64,000 bases of DNA from Bog-473 sp963706555 (GCA_963706555.1 OY970164.1:5208001-5272000), one strand, 5' to 3'; shown: positions 44,643 to 53,089, counted from the first letter of the stretch. A program made the numbers and translations. Notes: generated from the letters alone by a model not told the origin.

Positions 44643-45607
44643 TTGGCCGGAGCCCCTGCGGCTGCACCGGCGGTCGCGATCGGCACGGCAAAGCCGATAC
44701 CGGCGAATTCGTCGTTTCCTACCGAGTTGGCGAGACCAGTCACGATCCCTATCACCTGACCTTTCGCATTGAGGAGGGGGCCACCGGAGCTCCCGGGATT
44801 CACCGCCGCGTCGAACTGGATCATCCCCGGCAGCGACGGTCCGACCGGCGGCGTAAACGTCCGGTTCAACCCCGAGACAACCCCCGCCGACAAGGACGCG
44901 ATGAGGTCGAGCGGGTTGCCGACCGCGAAGACAGCCTCGCCGACCTGCGGCGTGCCGCCCAGCACTGCCGGCACGACGACGCGAGGCAGCGTCGACGGGC
45001 TCAAGACGGCAATGTCGTGGCTCACGTCCGACGAGGCGACAGATGCCGCTGAGGTCGACCCGTCAGCGAAGCTGACCTCGATGGTCGACGCGCCCCGCAC
45101 GACGTGGAGCGCGGTCAGGATGTCACCCTGCTTGTCGATGATGACACCGCTGCCGAGGTCGCCCGTCCCCGCGGCGCCACCCTCGGACTGCACCACCACG
45201 AACGCGGCATCCACCGCCCGGTAGGCCTGCACCGCAGTCGGCGGCGAAGATTGCAGCTTCGAGACGGCGGAACTGGCTTTCTTGCCGGCGATGCCGCTGA
45301 CCTGCTTGCTGCTCAGGTCCGGCCGGCCCGAGATGCGGGCGTTGGTCACGATGAGAGCGGCGGAAAGGCCAAGGACGGCGAGGAGGAGGACGGCGAGCGC
45401 AACGACCACCCGGCGCGACCAGCCGTGGCTCTGCGGGCCCGGCTCGGGTGGCGGCGGTGTGGATGGAGGAGGTGGAACCCCGGTGCCAGGGCCCGTGGTC
45501 GAGGAGGGCCGGGCCGGCGACGTGGACGGGCGCTTTTGCCCGAGCGGGAGCCGGTCCCCCGCCGTGCGCCGGACTCCGCCCGCAGGCTCCACCCTCATCG
45601 GACCCAA
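44639..45607 (-). CDS. Membrane-anchored trypsin-like serine protease (S1C), no PDZ
   Basis: The 322-residue protein has a Pro-rich cytosolic part of about 65 residues, one membrane helix (VVVALAVLLLAVLGLSAALI), then an HtrA-type protease domain: LTALHVV (His), SHDIAVL (Asp), AVNPGSSGGPLL (Ser). The sequence ends after the protease fold, so the PDZ domain of most HtrA proteins is absent. It heads the MoxR operon, which suggests envelope quality control. Confidence 0.9.
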   Translation of the reverse strand: MGPMRVEPAGGVRRTAGDRLPLGQKRPSTSPARPSSTTGPGTGVPPPPSTPPPPEPGPQSHGWSRRVVVALAVLLLAVLGLSAALIVTNARISGRPDLSSKQVSGIAGKKASSAVSKLQSSPPTAVQAYRAVDAAFVVVQSEGGAAGTGDLGSGVIIDKQGDILTALHVVRGASTIEVSFADGSTSAASVASSDVSHDIAVLSPSTLPRVVVPAVLGGTPQVGEAVFAVGNPLDLIASLSAGVVSGLNRTFTPPVGPSLPGMIQFDAAVNPGSSGGPLLNAKGQVIGIVTGLANSVGNDEFAGIGFAVPIATAGAAAGAPAK

Positions 45608-45719
45608 ACGCTAGGTCAGCCCACGCCGCTTGTGACCTCGGGAGCGCGAGCCGGCCACCCGGCGTCGGTCACGGGCCCTGTATCGCGGAATCGGAGCACC
45701 CGCTTAGGTACGCTGCGGC

Positions 45720-45962
45720 ATGGCTTATGGTCCGTGCGTCGCGTGTAACAAGCCTTCAGAAGTCGGTCACCCCGCCCGAAGAGGGTTCATCCTGCGAGAT
45801 GGGGAGAGCGAGCCCACCCAGCTCCCACCGCAGTTCGTGTGCCAGTTCCACTTCCAAGAGCTCAGGGGTGGGCGATTGCTGCTGGGCTGGTGCGAGACCG
45901 AGGAGTGTCGCAAGTGGGGTATCGCCGGCACCGAGTCCCCGTGCGGGGAACGCTTCGCTTAG
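45720..45962 (+). CDS. Small Cys-rich hypothetical protein (80 aa)
   Basis: The protein has MAYGPCVACNKPSEVGHP, FVCQFHFQELRGG, WCETEEC and PCGERF: several Cys pairs and a His that look like a zinc-ribbon. The ATG at 45720 opens a compact frame that ends 4 bases into the SPFH gene's 3' end on the other strand. I do not recognise the family. Confidence 0.5.
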   Translation: MAYGPCVACNKPSEVGHPARRGFILRDGESEPTQLPPQFVCQFHFQELRGGRLLLGWCETEECRKWGIAGTESPCGERFA

Positions 45963-46966
45963 GGGCTGGTGATAGCGCCGTTCTGGGCGCCATTCTGCTT
46001 CTCGGGTGCATCGGGTGCCGCCGAGCGGAGACTGCTGAGGAGCACTTCGGCCGAGCCCATCAGGCTCGCCGCCTCGTAAGGCACGACGACCTTCGCGTTG
46101 TTGGACGCCGCGATCTCCTGGAGGGCGCGCAACTGGAGGACGGCAAGGGTGCGCGGGTTTATCGTCGCCGTATCGAGCGAGGTGAGGCGCGCTGCCTCGC
46201 CTTCACCCCGGAGGACGAACGCTTTCTTCTCGCCCTCGGCTTGGAGCTCGAGCACCTTCATTTCGGCTTCGGCCCGAAGGATGGCGGCTTCTTTCGCCCC
46301 TTGCGCCTCGAGCACGGCCGCCTGCTGGCGACCACCGGCGCTGTTGATCGCCGCTTGCTGCTCGCCCTCTGACTTGAGAATCGCCGCCTTCTTGTGCTGC
46401 TCGGCTTCCTTCTGCTCGGACATGGCCTGGATCACGTTGGTCGGCGGCGTGATGTCGAGGATCTCGATCCGGTTCAGCCGCACGCCCCACTTCACCGTGG
46501 CGTCAGCCATGTGGTCCTGCATGCGGGCATTGATCGTTTCGCGTTGCGACAGCGCCTGATCCAACGTGAGCTCGCCGAACACGGCCCGGAGCGCCGTCCT
46601 CGAGAGCTGGTCGACCGCCAGTCGGTAGTCGTTGATCTCGAAGAGCGCAGACTTCACGTCGATCACCTGGCAGAAAATGGTGGCACTGACCCAGAGCGAG
46701 ACATTGTCCATCGTGATGACCGACTGCTGGTCCCCCGTCATCGGGAACTCGCGCATGTCGACCTTCTCCATCTTGTCGACGAAGGGACGCAGGATCCGCA
46801 ATCCCGGTTGGTCGACCGTCTTGAACTGCCCGAAGCGCTTGACCACTCCGACGCTTCCCTGTTGGACGATCTTGACGCAGCGCGAAACGAACCAGGCGCC
46901 GAGACCGATCCCAACGAGTACAGCAACCGCAACGATTCCGATGATTTCGCCCGTCGATGCCAGCAT
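45959..46966 (-). CDS. SPFH/Band-7 family membrane scaffold protein
   Basis: The 335-residue protein has one N-terminal helix (residues 7-28), then VKIVQQGSVGVVKRFGQF and RILRPFVDKMEKVDMRE. The SPFH core and a long Glu/Ala-rich coiled coil (EAQGAKEAAILRAEAEMK) follow. It resembles QmcA/stomatin-like proteins that form membrane microdomains. The short NfeD-like gene lies 9 bases upstream, the usual partner arrangement. Confidence 0.92.
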   Translation of the reverse strand: MLASTGEIIGIVAVAVLVGIGLGAWFVSRCVKIVQQGSVGVVKRFGQFKTVDQPGLRILRPFVDKMEKVDMREFPMTGDQQSVITMDNVSLWVSATIFCQVIDVKSALFEINDYRLAVDQLSRTALRAVFGELTLDQALSQRETINARMQDHMADATVKWGVRLNRIEILDITPPTNVIQAMSEQKEAEQHKKAAILKSEGEQQAAINSAGGRQQAAVLEAQGAKEAAILRAEAEMKVLELQAEGEKKAFVLRGEGEAARLTSLDTATINPRTLAVLQLRALQEIAASNNAKVVVPYEAASLMGSAEVLLSSLRSAAPDAPEKQNGAQNGAITSP

Positions 46967-46975
46967 GGTGATCTC

Positions 46976-47185
46976 CTAACTGTCAGGAGCGTAGACGACA
47001 AGCAGGCCGCGCTCTATGTCGGCCACCACGACCGATGTGCCGACCGGAATGCTGCTTTCGTGATCCAAGGGGATGGCGAACCACTCCTCGCCCCTGGCCC
47101 GGACACGGCCCGGGGTGTGCTCACCCTGGATCTCCCGGGTCACCATCGCGGTGTCGCCCACCATTCCTTGGACGCCGTTCAGCAC
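46976..47185 (-). CDS. nfeD: Short NfeD-like OB-fold protein
   Basis: The 69-residue protein is only the soluble C-terminal domain of NfeD: GMVGDTAMV, GRVRARGEEWFAIP, IPVGTSVVVADIERGLLVVY. It has no membrane segments or protease domain. NfeD domains partner SPFH proteins, and the SPFH gene follows 9 bases downstream. Confidence 0.8.
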   Translation of the reverse strand: MLNGVQGMVGDTAMVTREIQGEHTPGRVRARGEEWFAIPLDHESSIPVGTSVVVADIERGLLVVYAPDS

Positions 47186-47197
47186 GCCACCACTCTA

Positions 47198-47231
47198 TGC
47201 AGCGGACGATGCCCCTTCGGCGTCCGCTGCA
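47198..47231. promoter_or_regulatory. 11-bp perfect inverted repeat upstream of the NfeD-SPFH operon
   Basis: TGCAGCGGACG (47198-47208) and CGTCCGCTGCA (47221-47231) pair perfectly around a 12-base loop, 12 bases upstream of the NfeD start. There is no T-run, so an operator or leader hairpin is more likely than a terminator. Confidence 0.6.
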
Positions 47232-47377
47232 GAGCAGCGTGCGGTCCGCTCGATCTCGGCGCCCCGGTCACCCGCCGTGCCCGCCCTTTCACCCGCCCGG
47301 TCAGCGCCCGTTCCGCGCCTCATCGCCGCCACATCAGCCGCCAAATCAGCCATATTCCGCCCCCGGTCACCGACCGG

Positions 47378-48163
47378 TCAGCGACCGATGAAGGTAGGTG
47401 CCCGCTTCTGGACGAAGGCATCGAGGGCCTCTCTGGTGTCTTTACTGGCGAAGTTGACGGCCTGGCAGCGCGCCTCGTTCTCGACAGCCTGTTCCATGGA
47501 GGACTGCGCCGAGCCGTTGAGCATGGTCTTGGTCAGGGACAGGGCCATCGTCGGTCCGGCCGCCAAGGTGGTGGCCCAGTCGGCGACGAATGCGTCGAGC
47601 TCGTCGACCGGGACCACCCGGTTGATCAACCCCATGGCCAGCGCCTCCTCACCGCTCCACATGCCACCGAAGAGAGCGATCTCCTTGGCCTTGGCCAAGC
47701 CCACCATCCGGGGCAGGAGCCATGAGGCCCCGTTGTCGAGCGACAGCCCGCGGCGGGTGAAGATCATCGACAGCTTGGCCCGGTCGCTGCAGACGATCAG
47801 GTCGCAGCCGAGCGCCAGCGAGAAACCGGCACCGACGGCGTGGCCGTCGACCTTGGCGATGGTGGGCTTGGTGAGGCGGTGAAGCGCGAGAGCCGTATCG
47901 CCGAGTTGGCGCATGCCCGCCAGGCTCGCGAACGTCGCTGGCGCGTCAGCATCAGTCAAGTCCGCGCCGGTACAGAATGCGCCTCCTGCCCCGGTGAGCA
48001 CCATTGCCCTGTCCTCGGGATTGCGCTCGATCTCGGTGAAGATGGCCGGGAGTTCGCGCAACATGACGCTGTTCGCCGCGTTCTTGCGCTCGGGGCGGTT
48101 CATCGTGACGGTGACGACGCCATTTCGGCGCTCGACGATGAGGGTTTCGGGAGTGGATGCCAT
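47378..48163 (-). CDS. Enoyl-CoA hydratase/isomerase family protein
   Basis: The 261-residue crotonase-fold protein has VTVTMNRPERKNAAN, the oxyanion-hole segment GAGGAFCTGADL, KVDGHAVGAGFSLALGCD and FTRRGLSLDNGASWLLPR. The glutamate usual at the first catalytic position is not obvious, so a true hydratase is not certain. It lies just downstream of yraN. Confidence 0.88.
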   Translation of the reverse strand: MASTPETLIVERRNGVVTVTMNRPERKNAANSVMLRELPAIFTEIERNPEDRAMVLTGAGGAFCTGADLTDADAPATFASLAGMRQLGDTALALHRLTKPTIAKVDGHAVGAGFSLALGCDLIVCSDRAKLSMIFTRRGLSLDNGASWLLPRMVGLAKAKEIALFGGMWSGEEALAMGLINRVVPVDELDAFVADWATTLAAGPTMALSLTKTMLNGSAQSSMEQAVENEARCQAVNFASKDTREALDAFVQKRAPTFIGR

Positions 48164-48208
48164 AGGGGGTGACCCTATGCCGCTGCTGCATCGAGCCGCT
48201 CGTTGGCC

Positions 48209-48652
48209 TCAAAACGCCGCCTCGATCACATTGAGCTCGGCGCCGAGTATCGCCACGACGTCGAAGCGCACATCACAGGGACCGCACACGTGCCGGGAGA
48301 GGTACTCTGCCGCGAGTCGGCGCAGGCGCAGCTGCTTGATGCGGGTCACGGCTTCGGCGGGCACGCCCACGCGATCGGTGCGGCGGGTCTTGACCTCACA
48401 GAAGACGACGACATCGCCCCGGGCGCAGACGAGGTCGACCTCACCTGCCTTGCTGCGCCAATTGCGCTCGACGATCTGGTAGCCGCGGGTGCTGTACCAG
48501 TCAGCGGCCCGGTCTTCGCCCGTGCGGCCCAGCGCGATCCGGCGATCGGTGGCCGGAGGAGACGGAGTGTGCCGGCTCGACGGAAAGTCGGGACGGGGCG
48601 GCGGCGGCGGAGGCGAAGGAGGAGGATGCGGAGGAGCAGGAGGCGGGACCAC
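48209..48652 (-). CDS. yraN: YraN family (UPF0102) nuclease-fold protein
   Basis: The conserved part reads LGRTGEDRAADWYSTRGYQI, EVDLVCARGDVVVFCEVKTR (Asp and Glu-x-Lys of the PD-(D/E)XK fold), then ITRIKQLRLRRLA-type helices. The first 36 residues are a Pro-rich tail not found in most members. GTG 48652 is the only usual start ahead of the conserved part. In other actinobacteria yraN is next to yifB; here they are 32 kb apart. Confidence 0.9.
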   Translation of the reverse strand: MVPPPAPPHPPPSPPPPPPRPDFPSSRHTPSPPATDRRIALGRTGEDRAADWYSTRGYQIVERNWRSKAGEVDLVCARGDVVVFCEVKTRRTDRVGVPAEAVTRIKQLRLRRLAAEYLSRHVCGPCDVRFDVVAILGAELNVIEAAF

Positions 48653-48705
48653 TCAGGAGAACGGTCGCCACGCAGAAGAACGGTCGCTACGCCTTCTTGT
48701 GCGGG

Positions 48706-48999
48706 TCAGAGCTCCTGTTCGGGCAGGCGCTCGATGTTCACGTCGCGGAAGGTGACGACGTTGACCGTAGGGACGAAGCGGGCCGGGCGGTACATGTCCC
48801 ATACCCACGCATCGCGTAATTCGAGCTCGATACACGCCGGAGTCGTATCGGACCGGACCTTGAGCGAGACCTCATTGGCCAGGTAGAAGCGGCGTTCTGT
48901 TTCTATGACATAGGAGAAGACGGGCAGGACCGCTCGATACTCCTGGACCAGTCCGAGCTCGATCTCGGCCTCGTAACGCTCGAGGTCTTCCTCGCTCAT
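48706..48999 (-). CDS. DUF2469 family protein
   Basis: The 97-residue protein begins MSEEDLERYEAEIELGLVQE and has FSYVIETERRFYLANEV and WVWDMYRPARFVPTVNV. It is an actinobacterial signature family next to rplS/yraN, as in Mycobacterium (Rv2901c position). The function is unknown. lepB and rnhB, which often lie between rplS and this gene, are absent here. Confidence 0.92.
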   Translation of the reverse strand: MSEEDLERYEAEIELGLVQEYRAVLPVFSYVIETERRFYLANEVSLKVRSDTTPACIELELRDAWVWDMYRPARFVPTVNVVTFRDVNIERLPEQEL

Positions 49000-49010
49000 G
49001 CGGTGCGACC

Positions 49011-49364
49011 CTACGGCTTCGCCGTCCGGAGCTCCTTGATCTTGGCGGACTTCCCGTGCCGGTCACGCAGGTAGTAGAGCTTGGCCCGGCGGACGTCGCC
49101 CAGGGTCACGACCTCGATGGAGGCGATGGTGGGCGAGTGCACGGGGAAGGTCCGCTCGACACCGACGCCGAAGCTCACCTTGCGCACGGTGAAGGTCTCC
49201 TGCACGCCGCCGCCCTGGCGCTTCATGACGGCGCCCTGGAACTTCTGGACGCGCTCACGGGTTCCCTCGACCACCCGGACGTTGACGGCGACGGTGTCGC
49301 CGGGGCGGAAATCGGGGATGTCGCTGCGCAGGCTGTCGCGATCGATGATTTCAGTGGGATGCAT
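49011..49364 (-). CDS. rplS: 50S ribosomal protein L19
   Basis: The 117-residue protein has RPGDTVAVNVRVVEG, RVQKFQGAVMKRQGGG, ETFTVRKVSFGVGVERTFP and LGDVRRAKLYYLRDRHGKSA, the full L19 sequence. AGGAAG lies 9 bases before ATG 49364; the longer frame upstream is not L19-like. It follows trmD by 19 bases. Confidence 0.97.
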   Translation of the reverse strand: MHPTEIIDRDSLRSDIPDFRPGDTVAVNVRVVEGTRERVQKFQGAVMKRQGGGVQETFTVRKVSFGVGVERTFPVHSPTIASIEVVTLGDVRRAKLYYLRDRHGKSAKIKELRTAKP

Positions 49365-49383
49365 GGGGAAGGGCTTCCTAACG

Positions 49384-50184
49384 TCACACCGGCTCAGTGC
49401 CGGACGGAACATCGTAGCCCTGCTCAGCCAATGACCGCACGTCGTCGTCGCTCAGGGCGCCCTCCCGAAGGAGCCGCTGGAGCAGATCGGGCCGCCGCGT
49501 GGCGGTGCGCAACAGGGACTGGGCCCGGCGCCAGGCGGCCACCGCGGCGTGATCGCCCGAGCGCAGCACGGCCGGCACCTCCCAGCCGCGGAACTCGGCC
49601 GGCCGGGTGTACTGGGGATACTCGAGAAGGCCGCTGGTGAAACTCTCATCGAGGGCTGAGTCTTCGTTGCCCAGGACCTCCGGCAGCAGCCTCGCCACTG
49701 TCTCGATCACGACCAGGGCCCCGAGCTCCCCGCCGGCCAGCACGAAGTCGCCCACCGAGAGCTCACCGTCGACCAGATGGTCGCTCACCCGTTGATCGAC
49801 CCCCTCGTAGCGGCCGCACAGGAGTGAGAAGCCGCCCGGGAGCGCCGCCAGCTCGGCGGCCACCGCCTGGGTGAACGGCCTCCCGCCGGGCGCCAGCAGC
49901 AACAACGGCCGAGGCAGACCCCCGCCTGCAGTGCCGGACCCCTCGAGTCCGTCGCCCGCCTCGACGACTTCAACAGCCCGGAATACGGGCTCGGGCATCA
50001 GCACCATGCCCGGGCCGCCGCCAAAGGGGCTGTCATCGACGGTCCGGCGCGCATCGAGGGCGCCGTCGCGAAGGTCTTGCACCTCGACGGCCAGAGCGCC
50101 GGACTCCTGCGCCCGGCCAAGGATCGAGGTCGAGCAATACGAGGTGATCGCCTCGGGGAACAACGTAAAGACGACGATCCTCAC
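49384..50184 (-). CDS. trmD: tRNA (guanine-37-N1)-methyltransferase
   Basis: The 266-residue protein has MRIVVFTLFPE, VDDSPFGGGPGMVL, LLCGRYEGVDQRV and SVGDFVLAGGELGALV, the knotted SAM-binding fold of TrmD, which methylates G37 of tRNA to prevent frameshifting. ATG/GTG near 50184 follows rimM by 13 bases. The C-terminal domain (PQYTRPAEFRGWEVP) is intact. Confidence 0.97.
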   Translation of the reverse strand: MRIVVFTLFPEAITSYCSTSILGRAQESGALAVEVQDLRDGALDARRTVDDSPFGGGPGMVLMPEPVFRAVEVVEAGDGLEGSGTAGGGLPRPLLLLAPGGRPFTQAVAAELAALPGGFSLLCGRYEGVDQRVSDHLVDGELSVGDFVLAGGELGALVVIETVARLLPEVLGNEDSALDESFTSGLLEYPQYTRPAEFRGWEVPAVLRSGDHAAVAAWRRAQSLLRTATRRPDLLQRLLREGALSDDDVRSLAEQGYDVPSGTEPV

Positions 50185-50197
50185 GTGACTCCGTCAC

Positions 50198-50659
50198 TCA
50201 TGGGTCCAGGAGGCCCTCCGGAATGTCGACGACCAGGGTCCTGGCCGCCGCGTCGCTCTCGGTCACGAAACGCAGCGGGATCAGACCTCCGGCTTCAAGG
50301 ACCAGGAGGTCGCTGGCCGGATTAGCCTCGACCGCCTTCACCGATCCGAGCTCGGTCCCGTTGACGTCGAAGACGAGCGCGCCGACGAGTTCGTGGACCC
50401 AGAGCTTCCCGGGGATCTCGACAGCCTCGGCTTCGAGCTCCACCCCACGCAGGCGCTCGGCCTGCGAACGATCGACGATGCCTTCGAACTGCACGATCCA
50501 GCGGTCCTGGAACGGACGCGCCGCCTCGACGGTCAGATCCCCGCCGGGAGCGCTGAGGACTGAGCCAGGATCCAATCGCTCGGTCAGATCCGTCCACAGC
50601 TGGACGACGACCTCCCCGCGGAGACCGTGGGCCTTTGTGATCCGACCGACTTTCAGCAG
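50198..50659 (-). CDS. rimM: Ribosome maturation factor RimM (likely CTG start)
   Basis: RimM helps assemble the 30S head by binding S19. The conserved N-terminus LLKVGRITKAHGLRGEV is present, but no ATG, GTG or TTG precedes it in frame. The first usual start (TTG at 50575) would delete about 28 conserved residues. Two tandem CTG codons (50659-50654) stand one base after the khpA stop, so I place the start there (153 residues). The PRC-barrel half (KLWVHELVGALVFDVNG) and end are normal. Confidence 0.85.
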   Translation of the reverse strand: MLKVGRITKAHGLRGEVVVQLWTDLTERLDPGSVLSAPGGDLTVEAARPFQDRWIVQFEGIVDRSQAERLRGVELEAEAVEIPGKLWVHELVGALVFDVNGTELGSVKAVEANPASDLLVLEAGGLIPLRFVTESDAAARTLVVDIPEGLLDP

Positions 50660-50660
50660 A

Positions 50661-51038
50661 TCAGTCGTCGACGATGTCCACGCTGGCCTGGACGCCGTCC
50701 TTGGCGCCGGCCACGTTGACGAGGGTGCGGATGGCCTGGGCTGTCCTGCCCCTGCGCCCGATTACCCGTCCCATGTCGTCGGGCGCAACGTGCAAGCTCA
50801 AACGCAGCCCACCACGACGCTCTTCAGTTTCGATGACCACCGCGTCGGGGTCGTTGGAGAGGGAACGGGCCAAATAGGTGAGCACCGCCAGCGGCGTGCC
50901 GCCGTCTGAGTCCCCGTGCGACTCGTTGGCCGAGTCACTCGCCTCGTTCCCGTCATCGACCTCGTCGACCGCGTTCACGTCGAGCTCGTCGTCACCGTCG
51001 ACCGTATTGATGTCGCCTGCTTCGTAGAGGTTCGTCAT
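50661..51038 (-). CDS. khpA: KH-domain RNA-binding protein KhpA
   Basis: The last 75 residues form the KH domain: LTYLARSLSNDPDAV, LRLSLHVAPDDMGRVIGRRG with the GxxG loop, and RTLVNVAGAKDG. It has an acidic N-terminal tail of about 48 residues (Asp/Glu/Asn-rich) not found in most KhpA proteins. It overlaps rpsP by 4 bases. KhpA binds RNA and affects cell division and translation in other bacteria. Confidence 0.9.
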   Translation of the reverse strand: MTNLYEAGDINTVDGDDELDVNAVDEVDDGNEASDSANESHGDSDGGTPLAVLTYLARSLSNDPDAVVIETEERRGGLRLSLHVAPDDMGRVIGRRGRTAQAIRTLVNVAGAKDGVQASVDIVDD

Positions 51039-51319
51039 TTGGCCCTCGCTGCCGCGAACTCGTCCCAGGCGCCAGAAGTCTTCAGCAACTTCTCGACGCG
51101 CTCAGTCGGCTGCGCGCCATTGACCAACCACTTCACGGCCTTTTCGTTGTCGATCTTGATCACGGCGTCAGGTTCGGCCGTCGAGGCCCCCCGGGGGGCG
51201 TACGTGCCCACGATCTCGAGGAATCGACCGTCACGCGGCGACCTGCTGTCAGCTGCGACGACCCTGTAGGTCGGCTGCTTCTTCTTTCCCATCCGCACAA
51301 GGCGGAGCTTCACTGCCAC
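51035..51319 (-). CDS. rpsP: 30S ribosomal protein S16
   Basis: The 94-residue protein reads MAVKLRLVRMGKKKQPTYRV, then ADSRSPRDGRFLEIVGTYAP and NEKAVKWLVNGAQPTERV, full S16. It starts the rpsP-khpA-rimM-trmD-rplS operon. Confidence 0.98.
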   Translation of the reverse strand: MAVKLRLVRMGKKKQPTYRVVAADSRSPRDGRFLEIVGTYAPRGASTAEPDAVIKIDNEKAVKWLVNGAQPTERVEKLLKTSGAWDEFAAARAK

Positions 51320-51374
51320 GAACTGATTCCTCCATCATCTGGACTTTGTGCGTCCATTCTGGCAGATAGCGGCC

Positions 51375-52946
51375 CTACCGGCTTTTCGGTGGGGTGACGC
51401 GGCCGCCCTTCTTCTTCTTTTTGGTGCCTTTGTTGCCACTCACGATGGGCCGTGGCGTCGAGGAGGCCGGCAGCCCGGGGAACAAGGGGTTCTCCGCCCC
51501 CATGTCGCCTGAGTCCCCCATGAGCTGGGAGAGCATGTCGAAGTCCGCACCCCCGGGGCCGCCGGCGCCACGCCCGGCGGCGGTCTGTGCGGCCAACTTC
51601 CGGGCGGCTTTGCCGCTCATTCCCGCCATTGCCCCCATGCCGGGAATGTTCGGCATATTGCCCGAAGCCATCCCCTTCATCATCTTTTGCATCTCCTTGA
51701 ACTGCTTCAGGAGGGTGTTGACCTCGACCACGGTGGTGCCCGAGCCGCGGGCGACGCGACTGCGCCGGGAGCCATCGAGAAGGGTGACGTCGTCCCGCTC
51801 GGCCGGCGTCATGGAGCAGACGATGGCCTCGACCCGGGAGATCTCGCCGTCGTCGATCTGCCCTGCGGCCTGGCGCATCTCCTTGGACATGCCCGGCATC
51901 AGCTTCATCAGACCGCCAAGGGAACCCATCTTCCGAACCTGGCGGAGCTGCGACAGGAAGTCGTCCAGGGTGAAATGGCCCTGCATGAGACGGGCCGCGC
52001 CCTTGGCGACCGTGTCATGGTCCATGGTGCGTTCGGCCTGTTCAATGAGGCTGAGGACGTCGCCCATGCCCAGAATGCGGTCGGCCATGCGGTCGGGGTG
52101 GAAGAGGTCGAAGTCGGCGAGCCGCTCACCCGTGCTGGCAAAAGCGATGGGCTTGCCGACCACGCCCTTGACGGACAGGGCCGCGCCACCGCGGGCGTCA
52201 CCGTCGAGCTTGGAGAGGATGACCGCATCGAGCTCGAGGGTCTCGTGAAAGGCCTTCGCAGTCGTCACGGCGTCCTGGCCGATCATGGCGTCGATGACCA
52301 GGAACGTGTAGTGGGGGTCGGTGGCGGCCGAAATTCCCCGGATCTCCTCCATCAGGTCGGCATCGATCGTGAGGCGTCCCGCGGTGTCGATGATGCAGAC
52401 GTCCTTGCCCAGGCGCCGTGCTTCCTCGACGCCCGCCCGGGCCACCGCAACGGGGTCCGTGGCCTCGCTGAAGACGGTGACGCCGGCTTGACCGCCCAGG
52501 ACCCTGAGTTGCTCCACGGCGGCAGGGCGCTGGAGGTCGGCCCCGACGAGCAGCGGGTTACGACCCTGCTGCTTCCACCAGAGAGCCAACTTGGCCGAGG
52601 CGGTCGTCTTCCCCGAGCCCTGGAGCCCGGCCATCAGCACAACGGTCGGTGGCCGGGAGGCATAGGAGATCTTGAGGCTCTCCCCGCCCAACACCCCGAC
52701 CAGCTCTTCGTGGACGGCCTTGATCACCTGCTGCCCGGGCGTCAGGCTGGCCGAGAGCGACTCGGTGCTGACCCGCAGGCGGATCCCGTCGCAGAATCGG
52801 CGGGCGACCGAGAGCTCTACGTCGGCTTCGAGGAGGGCGGTGCGGATCTCCCCGAGCGCCTCGTCGAGGTCGGCCTCGCTGATGCGACCCTTGCCCCGCA
52901 GGCGCGTCGATATCCGCTCCAGGCGGTCAGAGAGGGCGTCGAACAT
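51375..52946 (-). CDS. ffh: Signal recognition particle protein Ffh
   Basis: The 523-residue protein has the N domain, the G domain with GLQGSGKTTASAKLA, DTAGRL, TKLDG-type SKLDGDARGGA, then the Met-rich M domain (KLMPGMSKEMRQA, KEMQKMMKGM) that binds signal peptides and 4.5S RNA. A Lys-rich tail (GTKKKKKGG) ends it. No SRP RNA gene is seen nearby. Confidence 0.97.
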   Translation of the reverse strand: MFDALSDRLERISTRLRGKGRISEADLDEALGEIRTALLEADVELSVARRFCDGIRLRVSTESLSASLTPGQQVIKAVHEELVGVLGGESLKISYASRPPTVVLMAGLQGSGKTTASAKLALWWKQQGRNPLLVGADLQRPAAVEQLRVLGGQAGVTVFSEATDPVAVARAGVEEARRLGKDVCIIDTAGRLTIDADLMEEIRGISAATDPHYTFLVIDAMIGQDAVTTAKAFHETLELDAVILSKLDGDARGGAALSVKGVVGKPIAFASTGERLADFDLFHPDRMADRILGMGDVLSLIEQAERTMDHDTVAKGAARLMQGHFTLDDFLSQLRQVRKMGSLGGLMKLMPGMSKEMRQAAGQIDDGEISRVEAIVCSMTPAERDDVTLLDGSRRSRVARGSGTTVVEVNTLLKQFKEMQKMMKGMASGNMPNIPGMGAMAGMSGKAARKLAAQTAAGRGAGGPGGADFDMLSQLMGDSGDMGAENPLFPGLPASSTPRPIVSGNKGTKKKKKGGRVTPPKSR

Positions 52947-53055
52947 GCGGCCTTCAGGCTAGTGGTCCGACGGCGGTTCGCCCCGACAACCCGTTCTCCC
53001 TTTGCCGTCTCGCTCGCGGGCGTCGCCGTGCTGCGCCCCGCGGCCTGAGTCGCCC

Positions 53056-53089
53056 CGGGCCGGAGCACAGCACCGGATTGTCCGGCCCG
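53056..53089. terminator. Inverted repeat between ftsY and ffh
   Basis: CGGGCCGGA (53056-53064) and TCCGGCCCG (53081-53089) form a 9-base stem with a 16-base loop, in the 201-base space downstream of ftsY and upstream of ffh (both minus). There is no T-run, so it is at best a weak or factor-dependent terminator, or an ffh leader element. Confidence 0.4.
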
